Positions 33,649 to 44,946 of a stretch of 64,000 nt of DNA are shown here, one piece after another. The stretch spans positions 310,001 to 374,000 of the forward strand of contig JAWWNJ010000051.1 in NCBI GenBank assembly GCA_037176885.1, in the 5' to 3' direction. The translations under genes were made by a program, and so were the position numbers. How positions within the stretch are numbered: the first letter of the stretch is position 1; the number at the start of each line of letters is the position of its first letter. The stretch comes from Favolaschia claudopus (taxonomy: Eukaryota; Basidiomycota; Agaricomycetes; Agaricales; Mycenaceae). The notes below the pieces were generated by a model. It ran no database searches. It saw only the letters and a list, made by a program, of their open reading frames with translations, and was not told where the DNA came from.

Positions 33649-35365
33649 GCTGAGAGTCGAACGGTGTGTCTGCGGGCGGCGCTGTCTCTAAACTGGCGAC
33701 GCTGGCAGAAACAAGTGTGCTTGGGGGGCAAGGGAGTGTGGGCGGGCCGCTGGAGAGCGAGGTGCGGCTTGTGGTGACTCGCAAGGGTAGACGTTGTTTA
33801 TTTGCCAAGTCGATGTCGTTTGATCGTAACTTGCTATATTTCTTATTTCCTTTTTCAGACAATTCACTGGCAAAGGGTTGTCCGCTTGCCAGAGGACGAT
33901 GCTCTTCGCTGGATACCTCGAGCCTCGGGCAAACATTCGGTCAGTGTTGAACGCGTCGGATGCGCAAATCCACCGGAGAAATTGGAACTGGTTTGAGGGC
34001 GTTCACGCTGTACTACTAGTTTAGAGATAGGACAACATGACAAATGGATTGCTGCTGCACATGAACAACCTGTAACAGATCCCATTTGGCTTGAAAGTGG
34101 ACCTGCGACAAACCCACATAATTATCACCCTCTCTCTCAGCCTCTCCACATCCAACAAATGACGGTGCCTCGACCCACCAGCTTCGAATCATCAGAGTGA
34201 GAGCGCAAGGACAGAACCTGAACCAGACGCGGGAGTACCAGAGAGATGACAGTTATAAAAAAAACGCCTACGCCGATACATTGCGAAATAGTATTTTTGC
34301 TTTGCGCTCCAGTTTGACACCCTTGAGACCTGAGATCGCTTGGTTTCGCACTGAAGACGGTACAGGGCGCAAAGTTGACGGTGGTCAGACGTTAATTCAA
34401 GGTAGGCGGCAGGAACAGGGATGAACAGCGAAGCTGATGAATATGAACAGCGGGGGTTGATGAGAGAAGCAAGTTCAACACTTCGGGTTAACGGCACTCG
34501 GCGGTGATGAACGTGGGTCCGTATTGAAGGCGGGATAAGTCGTGCACAGACGCAGGGCCTTCAACGGCTGTAGAGAATACACATTTAGTGAGGGAAGAGC
34601 GTTATCCACTTCATTGCATGGACAGATGGCGTATATCCCTACTTGACGTGTTCAAAAGTCTCAGGCCAGGGTTTGAGTGCAGGATGTGTTGACTTTTTTT
34701 TGGTGGCGAGTATCAGTATCAGCATCAAGAAGAGGTGGAGTGTTCTGGGAGTCTCTGGGATACGGAAGCGAGCGCTCAGTCCAGTACGGAGGTTTCTTGA
34801 ATCGTGAGACGCATGACACGACAGATGGTGAATGCCTGGTTGATGTATTCGCACCTGAAGACCCGTTGCATCTCAACTGATCAGCTTTTATCCTGCTTCC
34901 CAGCTGCACGATGTCAGCGAAAAGTGGCCGATGACAGGCACGACCTGGCAGGTGAATGCCTTGACCAGTACGGGCACTGCTGGGAGTAGAGTAGATAGCG
35001 GCGGAAGTTAGCGTTCGTAGCTCCCATTCAAACGCTTGATCATGAATACTCATTCCCCAAGCAGTCTTAGCGGGTTCTCCAGGTCGAGATGGACGGCAGA
35101 CTGAGAAAGTCAAAGAAGGAGAGGTCACCATCATCAGTACAGCCACCCGTCAACTGATATAATCCCTAAAAGGCAATCGAAGTTCATCAACTGAACCTTC
35201 ACTGTGGTTTTGCTGTTTGCGTGGATGATAGAACGACAAAGCTTGGACAAAGCTTTGACACGCCATGGCGTTGATATTCCGGCGTCGAACAATACATAAA
35301 TCCACATCTCCATTCAGTATTCGCCCTATTGCTCCCACCTGTACTCTTTGTCCAGATTCTCGCTA
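33649..35365. other. 1.7-kb region without a supported gene
   Basis: The left 150 bp is the pyrimidine-rich leader of eIF1A on the minus strand. Two short plus-strand stretches (about 33862-33995 and 34036-34200) and a minus-strand open frame (34661-35146) look mildly protein-like but have no recognised motif, convincing start or splice pattern. I could not support a coding, RNA or mobile feature here. Confidence 0.4.
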
Positions 35366-37564
35366 ATGGGCGAATCCCCCACCCCCTGGGTCACCAAAGG
35401 TGCCACCTCCAATTACGCCCTCGACGAACGCCGTCGTGCGGCGCTCGCGGAAGTCGACAACGCGCCGTTTTCGTAAAATTCTACCCTCTTTTGTCTCGAA
35501 ATATCTTCTTGAACTTTTATCTCCACAGTTGGTTCCATGTTCGAGTAGTGTGCGTGGCCGGAGCCGGATTCTTTGCTGATGCGTAAGCTCTCGACCTTAC
35601 CAGAAAACTGCTAGTACTGATGGCTTAATGCAGCTACGATATCTTCGGCATAAATATCGTTGCGACCATGATTGGCTATGTATACGGAGCACGAAGTACC
35701 TCCAAAGTCCTAACCCTGCCACTAGTTCACTTGCTGACATGGACGCACAGGTGCTCCAGGAACCCCCGGAAAGCTCAGCTCTAATCAGGACCTTGGCTTG
35801 AAGGTCGCAACTCCTGTGGGCACTTTGGTTGGTCAGCTACTTTTCGGCTGGCTCGCCGATATCGTCGGTCGCAAGAGACTCTATGGCGTCGAACTCATAA
35901 TCATAATGTTCTGTACCTTTGCTCAAGCCCTTTCTTCTGGCAACCACACCGTCAGCATCGTCGGTGTCCTTGTAGTTTGGCGTTTCCTGGTCAGTTCTTG
36001 TTCCGCTCCTCCTTCTCAAAATCAACTTACATGTATGCATGAAAGATGGGCATAGGAATTGGGGGAGACTACCCGCTCAGCGCTATCATCACTTCCGAGT
36101 TGCGCCTACTCGCTTCAGGGGTAGAATGATGAGCACCGTTTTCGCGTTTCAAGGCTGGGGCAATTTTGCAGCCGTCTTCCTCTCCTTTATTGTCACCGTT
36201 GCCTTCAAGAACAGGATCCTGGCTGACGACATAGACACCCTGAATCAAGTGGACTATATTTGGAGAATTGTTATCGGGCTTGGCTGTTTACCGGCTGTAG
36301 CTTCTCTTTACTTCCGATTGACCATTCCCGAACCCCTCGATTTACGATGGATATCGAGCGGAATGTCATTCAGGCCTCCGACGATATAGACGCAGTCCTC
36401 ACACGAGGTAGCTTCAACTACGACCCCGACGCCGTCATCCAGCGTGCCGACGCCCCTCGTGCTTCCTGGGACGACTTCGTTTCCTATTTTGGCAAGTGGG
36501 AAAAATGGCAAAATACTCTTAGGAACGGCTTGGTCCTGGTTTTCGTTGGACGTTCGTAGCTATCTGACTTATACCTCTTCTCCCATTAAAATTCAGTCGC
36601 TTCCGCCCAGATTGCATTCTATGGACTCGGTCTCAACTCTTCCATTATTTTACAAGCCATCGGCTTTGGCACTACTCCGACCAAAGTACAGAAGCAGTAT
36701 ACGACAACCTGCATAACGCCACGGGTAAGTCACTACTATGTTCTCAATGCGCTCGATCATTGAAAGGAGTTTCAGTTGGCAACTTGATTCTTTCCGCCGC
36801 TGGCCTTATCCCCGGCAAGTTTGCTTTTATGAAAAGGTTATTCCAGTACACTGATCTCTTGATGCGCTCAGGGTATTGGGCTGCCTTCTTCTTGGTCGAT
36901 TTTTGGGGTAGGAAACCCTTACAGCTCATGGGTTTCATCGTGCTCACGACTCTGTTTGTCCATCATGGGTGGGTCCCAGTTCATCAGAGGAATGCCAAAA
37001 CTGATGATTTTGTCAGGCTTTGGCTATAATACCCTCACCGCAACAACTTCCGGAAGGAACGCCTTCGTTTTTCTGTATTGTCTCACCAACTTCTTCCAAA
37101 ACTGGTGGACCCAACACCACGACCTTTTTAATTCCGGGCGAAATATTTCCGACTCGCTATCGCGCTACCGGTCACGGTATCTCAGCGGCCAGCGGCAAGT
37201 TTGGCGCCATCATCGCGCAGGTGAATAATATACAGTTTTCGTTGTTCTTCTTCTTCTAAACATCTTGTAGGTGGGGTTCTCTCATATGGTCGACATCGGT
37301 GGCACCAACAAGTTTATTCCGCATCTGTGAGAGCCTACAGTCCTACAACTGTAACTGAACTAATGATCATTCAGAATGGAGATGCTTGCCTTTTTCATGC
37401 TTACCGGCGTGTTCTCGACCCTTCTTTTGCCCGAGACGAAGCAAGTCTCTCTCGAGGAACTTTCGAACGAGAAACAAAAGGGCTTTGTGAGAGGTCTGAC
37501 ATCTCGGATTGAGGTACAGGACGGTATCGTTATAAGGAAACACATGGAGACTGTATACGACTGA
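35366..37564 (+). pseudogene. PHO84: PHO84-type phosphate:H+ symporter, broken by six 1-bp frameshifts
   Basis: The gene reads as an MFS phosphate transporter from ATG 35366 (MGESPTPWVTKGATSNYALD) through GFFADAYDIFGINIVATMIG, TPVGTLVGQLLFGWLADIVG, GIGIGGDYPLSAIITSE, and [13 protein letters not shown] to LEELSNEKQKG near 37480. The GGDYPLS signature is specific to the PHO84 group. Frame is lost by a missing base near 36101 (after ITSE), another near 36331 (after TIPE), an extra A in the run at 36501-36505, a missing G near 36686, an extra base near 36960, and an extra T near 37105. Shifts cannot be explained by introns because the conserved motif continues directly in another frame. One intron (36815-36871) has a GC donor. 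Either a young pseudogene or a local sequence-quality problem. Confidence 0.8.
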
Positions 37565-38101
37565 CCAGTATCCTCTTTTTGATCTATGTAAACATATATA
37601 TTGTGATAGCACGCCTTGTACAATTTTGTTATCGTCCTTTCGTTGAAAGCTCCCCATTCTTTTGCAAACACTGGGCTAGTAAGAAACCAAATTGGGAACG
37701 ACAGTTCTCACGTTCATCATCTTGATTCTCTTGCGAATACGAAGGACGAAAAATTAGAAAGCAGATCAGAACTTAGGGCCGCTGAAGCTATTCCTGACTG
37801 CTATGCTCTGAACCTGAGATGAATCCTAATCTTCATCGACCGCACCCAACGCACGAACAGTCCACATCGACCCATCGTGATCCCGGTGATGTCCACCCTC
37901 GCCACGTAAACTCTTGTTCCCCTCGCTTCCCCAACTCGACGCTTCAGTCGCACCACCGAAGCATTTACGTCGACGTAGACCAACTAGAGATTCTGGCGAA
38001 TGGGACCACTTCAACTCAAATACCAACTCCCACTCATCCTCCTTCTCGTGGCCTCGTCACTTTTCTTCTTCCTGAAGCGAACACCGTCTTTGGAGTCAAC
38101 G
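37565..38101. other. Intergenic region
   Basis: About 540 bp between the broken transporter and the epimerase gene. The part nearest the epimerase is pyrimidine-rich and contains an in-frame ATG at 38000, discussed with that gene. Nothing else was recognised. Confidence 0.4.
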
Positions 38102-39331
38102 ATGAGCGACTCAATACACAAGATTGTCGTAACAGGATCCAACGGGCGGGTCGGAAAACGTGTCGTCCTCTCCGCGCTTGCTAGAGGCTACCATGTCGTT
38201 GGGGTGGACCACTCTCCGCTAGCGACTACCGACCACAATCTTGGCAGCAATTTCACTTTCGTTCAAACAGATTTGCGAGACTATGACGAGACACTGAAGG
38301 CATTTGACGCCTCTTGACGCGCCTTTCCTGTGTAATAATGGCTCCTTACCGGCAGGCTCTTGCGGGTTCCGAAGCTATCGTCCATCTAGCTGCATACCCT
38401 GCCCCCGGAGATTACAAGGTCGTCGTACACAACAGGTACTCGGTGTCTCGATGCCGAACCAGTCAATAGTCGATTTTTGTTTTGACCAATACGAGACCCT
38501 CAACAGCAATGTTGTGATTTCGTGGAACGTGCTACGCGCTGCTGCAGAGGCAAGTAAATACATTATGATGACTGCTTGCGTTCGCTGAAACCCGGTAAAA
38601 GCTTGGAATAAATCGTATTGCACAGGTATGCTATCAGGATGCTCGCCCCATTCAACAAAATGACGGAAAGCTCAGGCTTCGTCTGTCAACGCCATCACGC
38701 TGGTTTACAGCCAACAGCCGAAGTTTGAGTTCTTCCCAATAGACGAGACCCACCCTGCTTTGCCCGATGAGCCCTATGGGCTTTCGAAAGTGTAGGATGA
38801 GCTACGTTCGCTGCCCTGACGCCACGCTTCTTACGTCTTCCGTGTAGAATCATGGAATTGCAGGCGGGTAAGAGTCTCCGTCGTTACAACGTACCGCCTG
38901 AGTCTGATAACCTTCTAGACAGTATTGTCCGCCGCTACAAGGACATGCGAGTGGCATCTCTGCGAATCCACTGGTCCGTCCCCAGTCGGGATTTCGCATC
39001 CAAGAAGCTCGACGTCGCCCGTGCAAAAAACGACCTCTGGGGTTACGTTCAAGAAGATTCTGCCGTGGAGGCCTTTCTTCTAGCAATCACGCAGCCGACA
39101 GACGCCTGGCCATCCGCATCTGAGGCATTTTTCATCGCCGCTCCGGAAACCACTTGGGACGGGGAAACCACCGAATTAATCAGGGAGTATTGGCCAGACG
39201 TGCCCCTCAAGGAGGGGCACAACTTCACAGGAAACGCCGGATTCTTCGATTGCAGCAAGGCCAAACAGTTGCTCGGATGGGTGCATAACCCTAACCTTGG
39301 AGAGGGAACCACGAGTGAAACGACATATTGA
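38102..39331 (+). CDS. NAD-dependent epimerase/dehydratase (extended SDR)
   Basis: Exons 38102-38299, 38356-38435, 38507-38549, 38602-38625, 38676-38791, 38848-38867 and 38919-39331 give 297 residues. The Rossmann start is KIVVTGSNGRVGKRVV (GxxGxxG), then SEAIVHLAAYPAP, NVLRAAAELGINRIAQASS and the active-site YGLSK (YxxxK). VASLRIHWSVP and GWVHNPNLG follow. This is the fungal group of small sugar-nucleotide epimerase-like SDRs; the substrate is unknown. Introns 38300-38355 and 38550-38601 use GC donors, the second being GCAAGT, and exon 38602-38625 is 24 nt. An upstream ATG at 38000 would add 34 residues with a hydrophobic stretch; I prefer 38102 because the leader is pyrimidine-rich and the family starts close to the Rossmann strand. 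Confidence 0.78.
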
Positions 39332-39475
39332 AGGTGGGGCTTTCACTTGATTGGGTATAGGACAACACTGAGTCCAGTCAAAGATACATAGGGTATGATG
39401 TACAATACAAAGCATAGTACGATAGCAATGTGAACAGAGCAAAGCAGGAAAAAAACAACAAACAAAGGTCCATCT

Positions 39476-41257
39476 TCATACTGTAACACACCGATCCGAA
39501 TCCACTGCCTGTCCGCCATTGGCACCAATCTTGTCCATGAGTACTCCGCTGCGCATCCGCAAGTCTTTCACTTCAGTCAGCAAAACTTTCGTTCGCTCCC
39601 GTTCCTCCATGCGCAGCTTCGTCAGAAGCGGCAAAAGTTCGTCGACTTTTGCCCATCGAGAGCATCTATCGACCACAGCCTCGAAGAGGGGGTGTTCCTC
39701 CTCGCCTGAGATATCCCAAGTCACGCCGGACTCGAGAGACGTTTTAAGAGGGCAGATTTGACTGAGGAAGAGAGCGACAGCCCCAGGATCGCTGACGGAA
39801 GAAACCCCCATGGATAGCCGTCGAAGCTTTCCGAAGGGTTTGCACTGGTACGACGGCGGGGGGTCCACTTGGTAGGTCGACGGAAGGTCGGCGGTAGAGG
39901 CATTGATGAATAGTCCAAGCTGCTCGAGCTCAGGGCAATATTGTGCGAATGGTATCAGAGCTTTGAGCGTCAAAGAGGACGGTTCATTGCAAACGAGAGG
40001 CTCATTGTTCAAGATGAGCTTTCGTAAAGAGGGCCATGATCTGGCGAGTTGCTCGAGGTCCTCGAGCTTCAGATCCAGTGGGTATTGATGAGTGATCTCG
40101 AAGATGGTGAGATTAGGGAAATTCTGGACTGGGCGGAGAGTTGAGTAGTTGACGCGGTCCGTCATCGGGATATTTTCCAATGAGCGAGACCATTCGGAAT
40201 ACTCTATTAGAGTGATGATGCCGAGAGATTCCAGCAGTTGGCACGATTCAACCAAAACGGTGAGTAGCTCGTGTATAGCTGTAGGAGATTCCACGAGCCG
40301 CGAGTCGATATAAAGGGCAGTCAGGTTCGTCGGCGCAGAGGGCTGTCGCATGAAGCTAGTCAGATCCTGGACAGTGCATGTCAAGGACAAATCATATAAG
40401 GAAGGAAAGCCGCCCTGTTTCAATACTGGAGCGAAAACGTTGGTATCTTGCGGATCCCCGCAGCCCTGATTTAGTTCGTACTGAAACTCGATACACCCCA
40501 AATTCTCGTGGTGCTGGAGAGTTTGCGCGACGCGAGTGGTGATCGAGAAACGAGGGAAGACCACTTTGCGCAGCTTGGGGAGACCCCTGAGGAGAAACAA
40601 AATGTTGTCCTCCATATCATGCATGGGTATGTGGCTGCGAAGATCGAGAGTAAGGAGATGAGGCATCCGGGATGTGATGTCGCGAAATGTGGGGAGCGCC
40701 GCGTCTGGTTCCGCGTATTCGTTGGGGATGAGGAAGGAGAAATGAGTTACAGTCGACTGCATGAATATCACTCCCAGTGAAGGGAGATCGTGCCAGACTA
40801 GAGTTTTCATGTTCGGCAAGATGTTCAAGGTTGTGCGTGTGCGAGCAACATCCTCAAACACGGTTGGACACAGAGGAACTGTACACTGGTCCGGTCGATG
40901 GGTCAAGCACCGAATGCGTCGACTGTATTTCTCCAGCCGAGTCCAGTCCCCTGCATCAGGAGGCGTCGTGAAGACCTGAAGGAAATTAGGTCTTGATGGT
41001 AAACTTGGAGAACGCGTGTGTAAACGCACTTGTGGAGAGTCTGGACTCTCTCCCGACGGTCGAAGAGGTCTCAAAAGCCCGAATAAACGGGGTAGGTCAT
41101 CCAGATCGCGCCAAAGGGTGTCCAACGCGATTTCGCTCCATCGCTTGCAAACCGACGCGTTGGAAGCGTTAAAACAGGGTTCGAGATAGCCAAAGATCAT
41201 GTCCAGAAGTTCTGGGATCTCAAGTACGCGCGTCTGGGCGGCATGGGTAGAGAACAT
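39476..41257 (-). CDS. F-box/leucine-rich-repeat-like protein
   Basis: Exons 41257-41030 and 40975-39476 give 575 residues. The N-terminal F-box reads LEIPELLDMIFGYLEP followed by SVCKRWSEIALDTLWRDLDD. The remainder is a series of degenerate Leu-rich segments such as LLTLDLRSHIP, LPKLRKVVFPRF, NLTALYIDSRL and SLRKLILNNEPL, typical of the large basidiomycete F-box expansions. The C-terminus forms a coiled helix (LLPLLTKLRMEERERTK). It would act as a substrate receptor of an SCF ubiquitin ligase. The 54-nt intron is in frame, so translation continues without it, but its splice sites are good. The start is 142 bp from that of the divergent bL21m gene. Confidence 0.8.
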   Translation of the reverse strand: MFSTHAAQTRVLEIPELLDMIFGYLEPCFNASNASVCKRWSEIALDTLWRDLDDLPRLFGLLRPLRPSGESPDSPQVRLHTRSPSLPSRPNFLQVFTTPPDAGDWTRLEKYSRRIRCLTHRPDQCTVPLCPTVFEDVARTRTTLNILPNMKTLVWHDLPSLGVIFMQSTVTHFSFLIPNEYAEPDAALPTFRDITSRMPHLLTLDLRSHIPMHDMEDNILFLLRGLPKLRKVVFPRFSITTRVAQTLQHHENLGCIEFQYELNQGCGDPQDTNVFAPVLKQGGFPSLYDLSLTCTVQDLTSFMRQPSAPTNLTALYIDSRLVESPTAIHELLTVLVESCQLLESLGIITLIEYSEWSRSLENIPMTDRVNYSTLRPVQNFPNLTIFEITHQYPLDLKLEDLEQLARSWPSLRKLILNNEPLVCNEPSSLTLKALIPFAQYCPELEQLGLFINASTADLPSTYQVDPPPSYQCKPFGKLRRLSMGVSSVSDPGAVALFLSQICPLKTSLESGVTWDISGEEEHPLFEAVVDRCSRWAKVDELLPLLTKLRMEERERTKVLLTEVKDLRMRSGVLMDKIGANGGQAVDSDRCVTV

Positions 41258-41399
41258 CGCGTTGGTGGCAGTAGTGGTTGGAGGGTGAGGGTTGGGAGGA
41301 AAACGCGTTACGTCACATTTGTGACGAAGCAATTTGACGTTGCTCGACTGGACAAAAAATTCAACTTTGCCGTTCACGGCGACCAACTTACCCTCGACG

Positions 41400-41932
41400 A
41401 TGCTGGCAGCGACGTCGAGCACAAGTAAGTCTTGCATGTCCGTATACACGTTCTTATTAACCTTATCTTGTTAGTTCGATGTAGTCTTCGTCGGGCCATC
41501 CATTCTGGCTCTGCTTCACCCCCTTCCACGTCCGCCGCTCTCGAGCTCATACGCTCGCAGCCTTCTAGATACATCGTTGCCACCCTCGGCGGTCGAAAAC
41601 ACATCCTCACCCCCCGTGATCTCCTCACCGTTCCTCGAATTCGCGACGTCAAGGTTGGCGATGTGGTCGCGCTCTCCGCCATTCACGAGCTGGGTTCACG
41701 TGAATACACTTTACGCGGCAATCCCACTATCCCTGCTTCGACGGGTGTGAGCGTGCATGCCACCGTCGTTGAGCATACTAAAGGGGCAATGGAGTTCATC
41801 TTGAAGAAGAAGCGGAGAAAGGGCTACCAAAAACTTATCCAGCACAAGCAACCATTCACTCGGCTGCGCATTGGAGATATTGAATTTTCGTCGGAACTTG
41901 ACGCCTCTACCACTGTACATAGCCAGGCATGA
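41400..41932 (+). CDS. MRPL49: Mitochondrial ribosomal protein bL21m
   Basis: Exons 41400-41424 and 41475-41932 give 160 residues. The N-terminus MLAATSSTIRCSLRRAIHSG is Arg/Ser-rich without acids, a typical mitochondrial presequence. The body matches L21: SRYIVATLGGRKHILTPRD, VGDVVALSAIHELGSREYTL, ATVVEHTKGAMEFILKKKRR and KGYQKLIQHKQPFTRLRIGDI, where the last is the classic L21 C-terminal signature. It belongs to the mitochondrial large ribosomal subunit. The presequence is joined to the body by a 50-nt intron. An in-frame start further upstream is not supported. Confidence 0.9.
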
Positions 41933-42211
41933 CTCTAATATTCCTTTTCTCAATTGTGTGCCATTGATACTTTCGTGAACTTGGGCTCTGAATTCGTTCC
42001 GCACCTCTACGGAGTCCGTTCGCTATGTCAACCCCTTCCACAACGGGAATTCAACACCATGTTTCAGAATCTGTTGTGCCGCACTTGTGCCACAACTTGG
42101 TCACCGGAGCGACTCGCGAGGGAGACGGTCCCGCAGATGTGACTCGAGCAGACTCGAGTCGGGTAAAATTTACTTTATTAGCCTTGCTTCAGATGGTCGT
42201 TCGTATTCAAA

Positions 42212-43137
42212 ATGACCACTTCCGCAACCCTAGCAGAAAAGCACGCAAGCCTTTCCGGATACGGCGCTAATTCAAGCGTCCCCCAAGCCCAATATCGCAT
42301 TGACCTTGTCACCAATTTCTCCATCGCAAATGGTGCTCGCGTGTTGGAACTAGGTTGCGGGCAAGGCGACACCACACTCGCACTCGCGGAGGCTGTCGGT
42401 GAGACGGGGCACATCGACGCCGTGGATCCTGGTCCCCTCGATTACGGTGCGTTTTCATCAAACCAAGCAGCGTCAAGTTCATCATTCATCGTCATATCTG
42501 TCCAGGTTCCCCCAAGACCCTCGGTCAAGCACACGACACCGTCTCCGCCGGCCCTTTTGGCCCCCGCATTACTTGGATCCAAGCGGAGCCTCTTGAATTC
42601 CTCAGCGCGCATCCAGACACACAATACGACGTCGCCGTCCTCGCCCACAGTCTGTGGTACTTTTCATCCCCCGCGCTCATCCTCGAGACACTCCGTGTCC
42701 TCTCCACTCGCGCGAAGCGCATCTGCATCGCAGAATGGAGTCTCTCCTGCGCCGAAGGCACGAGCGGCACGACACATATCCTGGCCGTACTCACACAGGC
42801 TGCCATTGAGTGCCGCAAACCGACGTCAACCTCCAACGTGCGGACTGTCGTGTCGCCCGCGAGGATCAAGGAACTAGCCAAGGAAGCGGGATTGGTGCTA
42901 CAAACCGAGGCTCTAGTAACGCCCGGGGATGGTGTGCACGATGGCCGTTGGGAAACTGACCATACGTTGCGCGCCGGCTTCACTGAGGAGTTGGAGGAAT
43001 TTGTCAAGGACGATAGGGAGAAGGGCATGATTCATGCTTTGAGAGACGCTGTGCAAATCAGTCTGGAGAGGGTGGGAGGCAAAAAAAACGTCGGCACCAT
43101 GGATGGCTGGTCTGCTGTTTTTGCAGGAAAGATTTGA
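42212..43137 (+). CDS. SAM-dependent methyltransferase (class I)
   Basis: Exons 42212-42446 and 42506-43137 give 288 residues. Motif I is ARVLELGCGQGDTTLAL, the acidic residue of motif II is in GHIDAVDPG, and the region TQYDVAVLAHSLWYF is the post-I/motif IV strand, followed by RICIAEWSLS. The C-terminal helix carries FTEELEEFVKDDREKGM. The fold is that of small-molecule class I methyltransferases of fungi; nothing identifies the substrate. There are no signal or membrane segments, so it is probably cytosolic. It lies 280 bp downstream of bL21m on the same strand. Confidence 0.82.
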
Positions 43138-43499
43138 TGGATGCTGGCTTGCGAGAAGTATGCGTTGTCTCTTTCGTTGATTGTTTTATTATCAAGCTGC
43201 CATTCCTATCCCTGGCAATTTTGTATGTATATAATGTGCGGGTGCTGCTCACCTTCTCAGGACCCGCGCATCCTCTTCAGGTTCTACCACTTCGAAAACC
43301 CTCCACGCAACTGGCTCAATCTCGATTCAACTATTCGGTTTGCGCGCGGCTCAGTGTCCAATACACAAACAAGGGATTGCGAGCAAGATTCACTCGGACT
43401 GCATTCGCAATCATGAAATTCTGGGTCAAATCGATGGAGCATTCAATACAAAGAGAAAGGTAGAGAGTGAAACAGGTGAGGCGTTGTGCATAAACACAA
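43138..43499. other. Intergenic region between convergent genes
   Basis: About 360 bp of 3' untranslated sequence between the methyltransferase and an unknown gene. No further feature was recognised. Confidence 0.4.
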
Positions 43500-44885
43500 C
43501 TAGTGCCATTCCGCGATTGCCTCGTCAAGATCATCAATGAGCTGCATCACCGTCGCATGCGCCTGTCCGCCAACAATCCGACCCTTCAAAGCCCGAACCT
43601 GAACACGAAGAGGCTGCGTCCCATACCCATACCCATGACCACGGTCGCTCACAAACGAATCTTGCGAATACAAGGACGGAAGCGAGTCGTACGAATAGGC
43701 TGAGAGAAGGGCACCCAGAGAGTAAGTCGAGTCCCGAAGCGCATCAATGTCTTCCTGAATCGCGACTGGGCTGAAGTCAAGTATCCCGGAAGTGTAGACG
43801 CCGTAGCGCTTTGTACTCGCATGAGCGATGGAGAGTGTGTTTGTGCGCTTCCGACAGCGAACGCGGGGGGTTGTGTTTTCGGGATCGTCGGCGGTAGAGA
43901 TAGAGCTGGTGGTAGAAGTAGAGCTAGAAGTAGAAAGGAGATGGTGGATAGTGCCGAGGCTGGGTGACTTGAAATGACGAAGAGATACCGAGTGGCTGGA
44001 CAGTCGCACATCCCCAGAGGCAATGGTATTCCGCCTAGGGTCAAGGACAAGAGGAGCTTCGGAGACGAGCGCTGGAGGTTCGTGCGGGACAATAGTAAGA
44101 TCCAGGTCCTGTTGGGTCGGAAGAGGAATTTCTGAGCTCGGAGAAGGGCCAGTTACAGCATCGATAACGATGTTTTCTTTCGTAGAACGAGCACTGTGTT
44201 GGACGTGTGCAGAGAGGTTGGGTTGGAGTATGCGTGCTGACTTCGAATCAGAAGCCGATGGAGTATCCAGAGATTCCTCCCGTTGTCGACGTCCGCGTTT
44301 TGTAGGGCTTTGGGTAGTATCGGGTTTCACAGGGACTCGATTTTCTTTGCGGTCTGGCGACTTGGCGTGGCGCTTGGGAGACAAACCCTGCAGGCCATGT
44401 AGAACTCCTTTCCGCGAAACTGAAGTGTTGCCAGTGGTATTTCGCTGCCGTGGAACCCTTTCTCGCCCGCGTTCAGGGTTGTCTAAGCTGGAGGGCTGTT
44501 TTGGAGATGTGAACACATAATGGGAGCGAAAACGAACTCGACGTACAATATTCAAGCCTAAACCGACGCCTGAGGGACGCAGCAGTGCAAGTTGACGTGT
44601 CCACGGAGCCGGCGGGTGTTTAGAACTTTCATTTCTAGATTTCGAGAGTGATTCTGAGTCGCGATTTTTGGGTACTTCGCGCAACGGGACGACGTGGAAG
44701 CGGTGGGGGGTATTGTCGAGCACGGTGACGCGTGTCTTCATGGTGAGCGAGGAAGAGGAGCGAGGGGAAGGTTGGCGCTGTTGAGGCGAGACTGAGGAAG
44801 GCTGAGACTGGGCGAGGTGTCGCTGGGTGGCTTGAAGAAGAGCATCTTCGAATTCGGGCGAGACAGGCCAAGGAATAGATTGCAT
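43500..44885 (-). CDS. Uncharacterised Ser/Arg-rich protein
   Basis: A single open exon of 461 residues starts at ATG 44885 (MQSIPWPVSPEFEDALLQAT). Most of it is disordered, with Ser/Pro/Arg blocks, a KRHAKSPDRKENR basic cluster and SSSTSTTSSIST repeats. The C-terminal 90 residues look better ordered: YGVYTSGILDFSPVAIQED, ALRDSTYSLGALLSAYSYDS, and VQVRALKGRIVGGQAHATV ending in an acidic helix. These Tyr/Ser-rich segments could be phosphorylation sites, but I recognise no family. A Met six codons into a longer upstream frame was not used because the leader there shows no coding character. It is 62 bp from the stop of PRP40 on the same strand. Confidence 0.7.
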   Translation of the reverse strand: MQSIPWPVSPEFEDALLQATQRHLAQSQPSSVSPQQRQPSPRSSSSLTMKTRVTVLDNTPHRFHVVPLREVPKNRDSESLSKSRNESSKHPPAPWTRQLALLRPSGVGLGLNIVRRVRFRSHYVFTSPKQPSSLDNPERGRERVPRQRNTTGNTSVSRKGVLHGLQGLSPKRHAKSPDRKENRVPVKPDTTQSPTKRGRRQREESLDTPSASDSKSARILQPNLSAHVQHSARSTKENIVIDAVTGPSPSSEIPLPTQQDLDLTIVPHEPPALVSEAPLVLDPRRNTIASGDVRLSSHSVSLRHFKSPSLGTIHHLLSTSSSTSTTSSISTADDPENTTPRVRCRKRTNTLSIAHASTKRYGVYTSGILDFSPVAIQEDIDALRDSTYSLGALLSAYSYDSLPSLYSQDSFVSDRGHGYGYGTQPLRVQVRALKGRIVGGQAHATVMQLIDDLDEAIAEWH

Positions 44886-44946
44886 GGTGGCAGGAGACAA
44901 AGAACAAGTTTTGTTTATTACGCTCAAAATATGGTAATCAAATGCG

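Noticed and set aside
34661..35146. A 161-codon open frame on the minus strand as a gene.
   Set aside because: It has no recognisable motif, no clear splice pattern and irregular composition. I left it inside the unsupported region.
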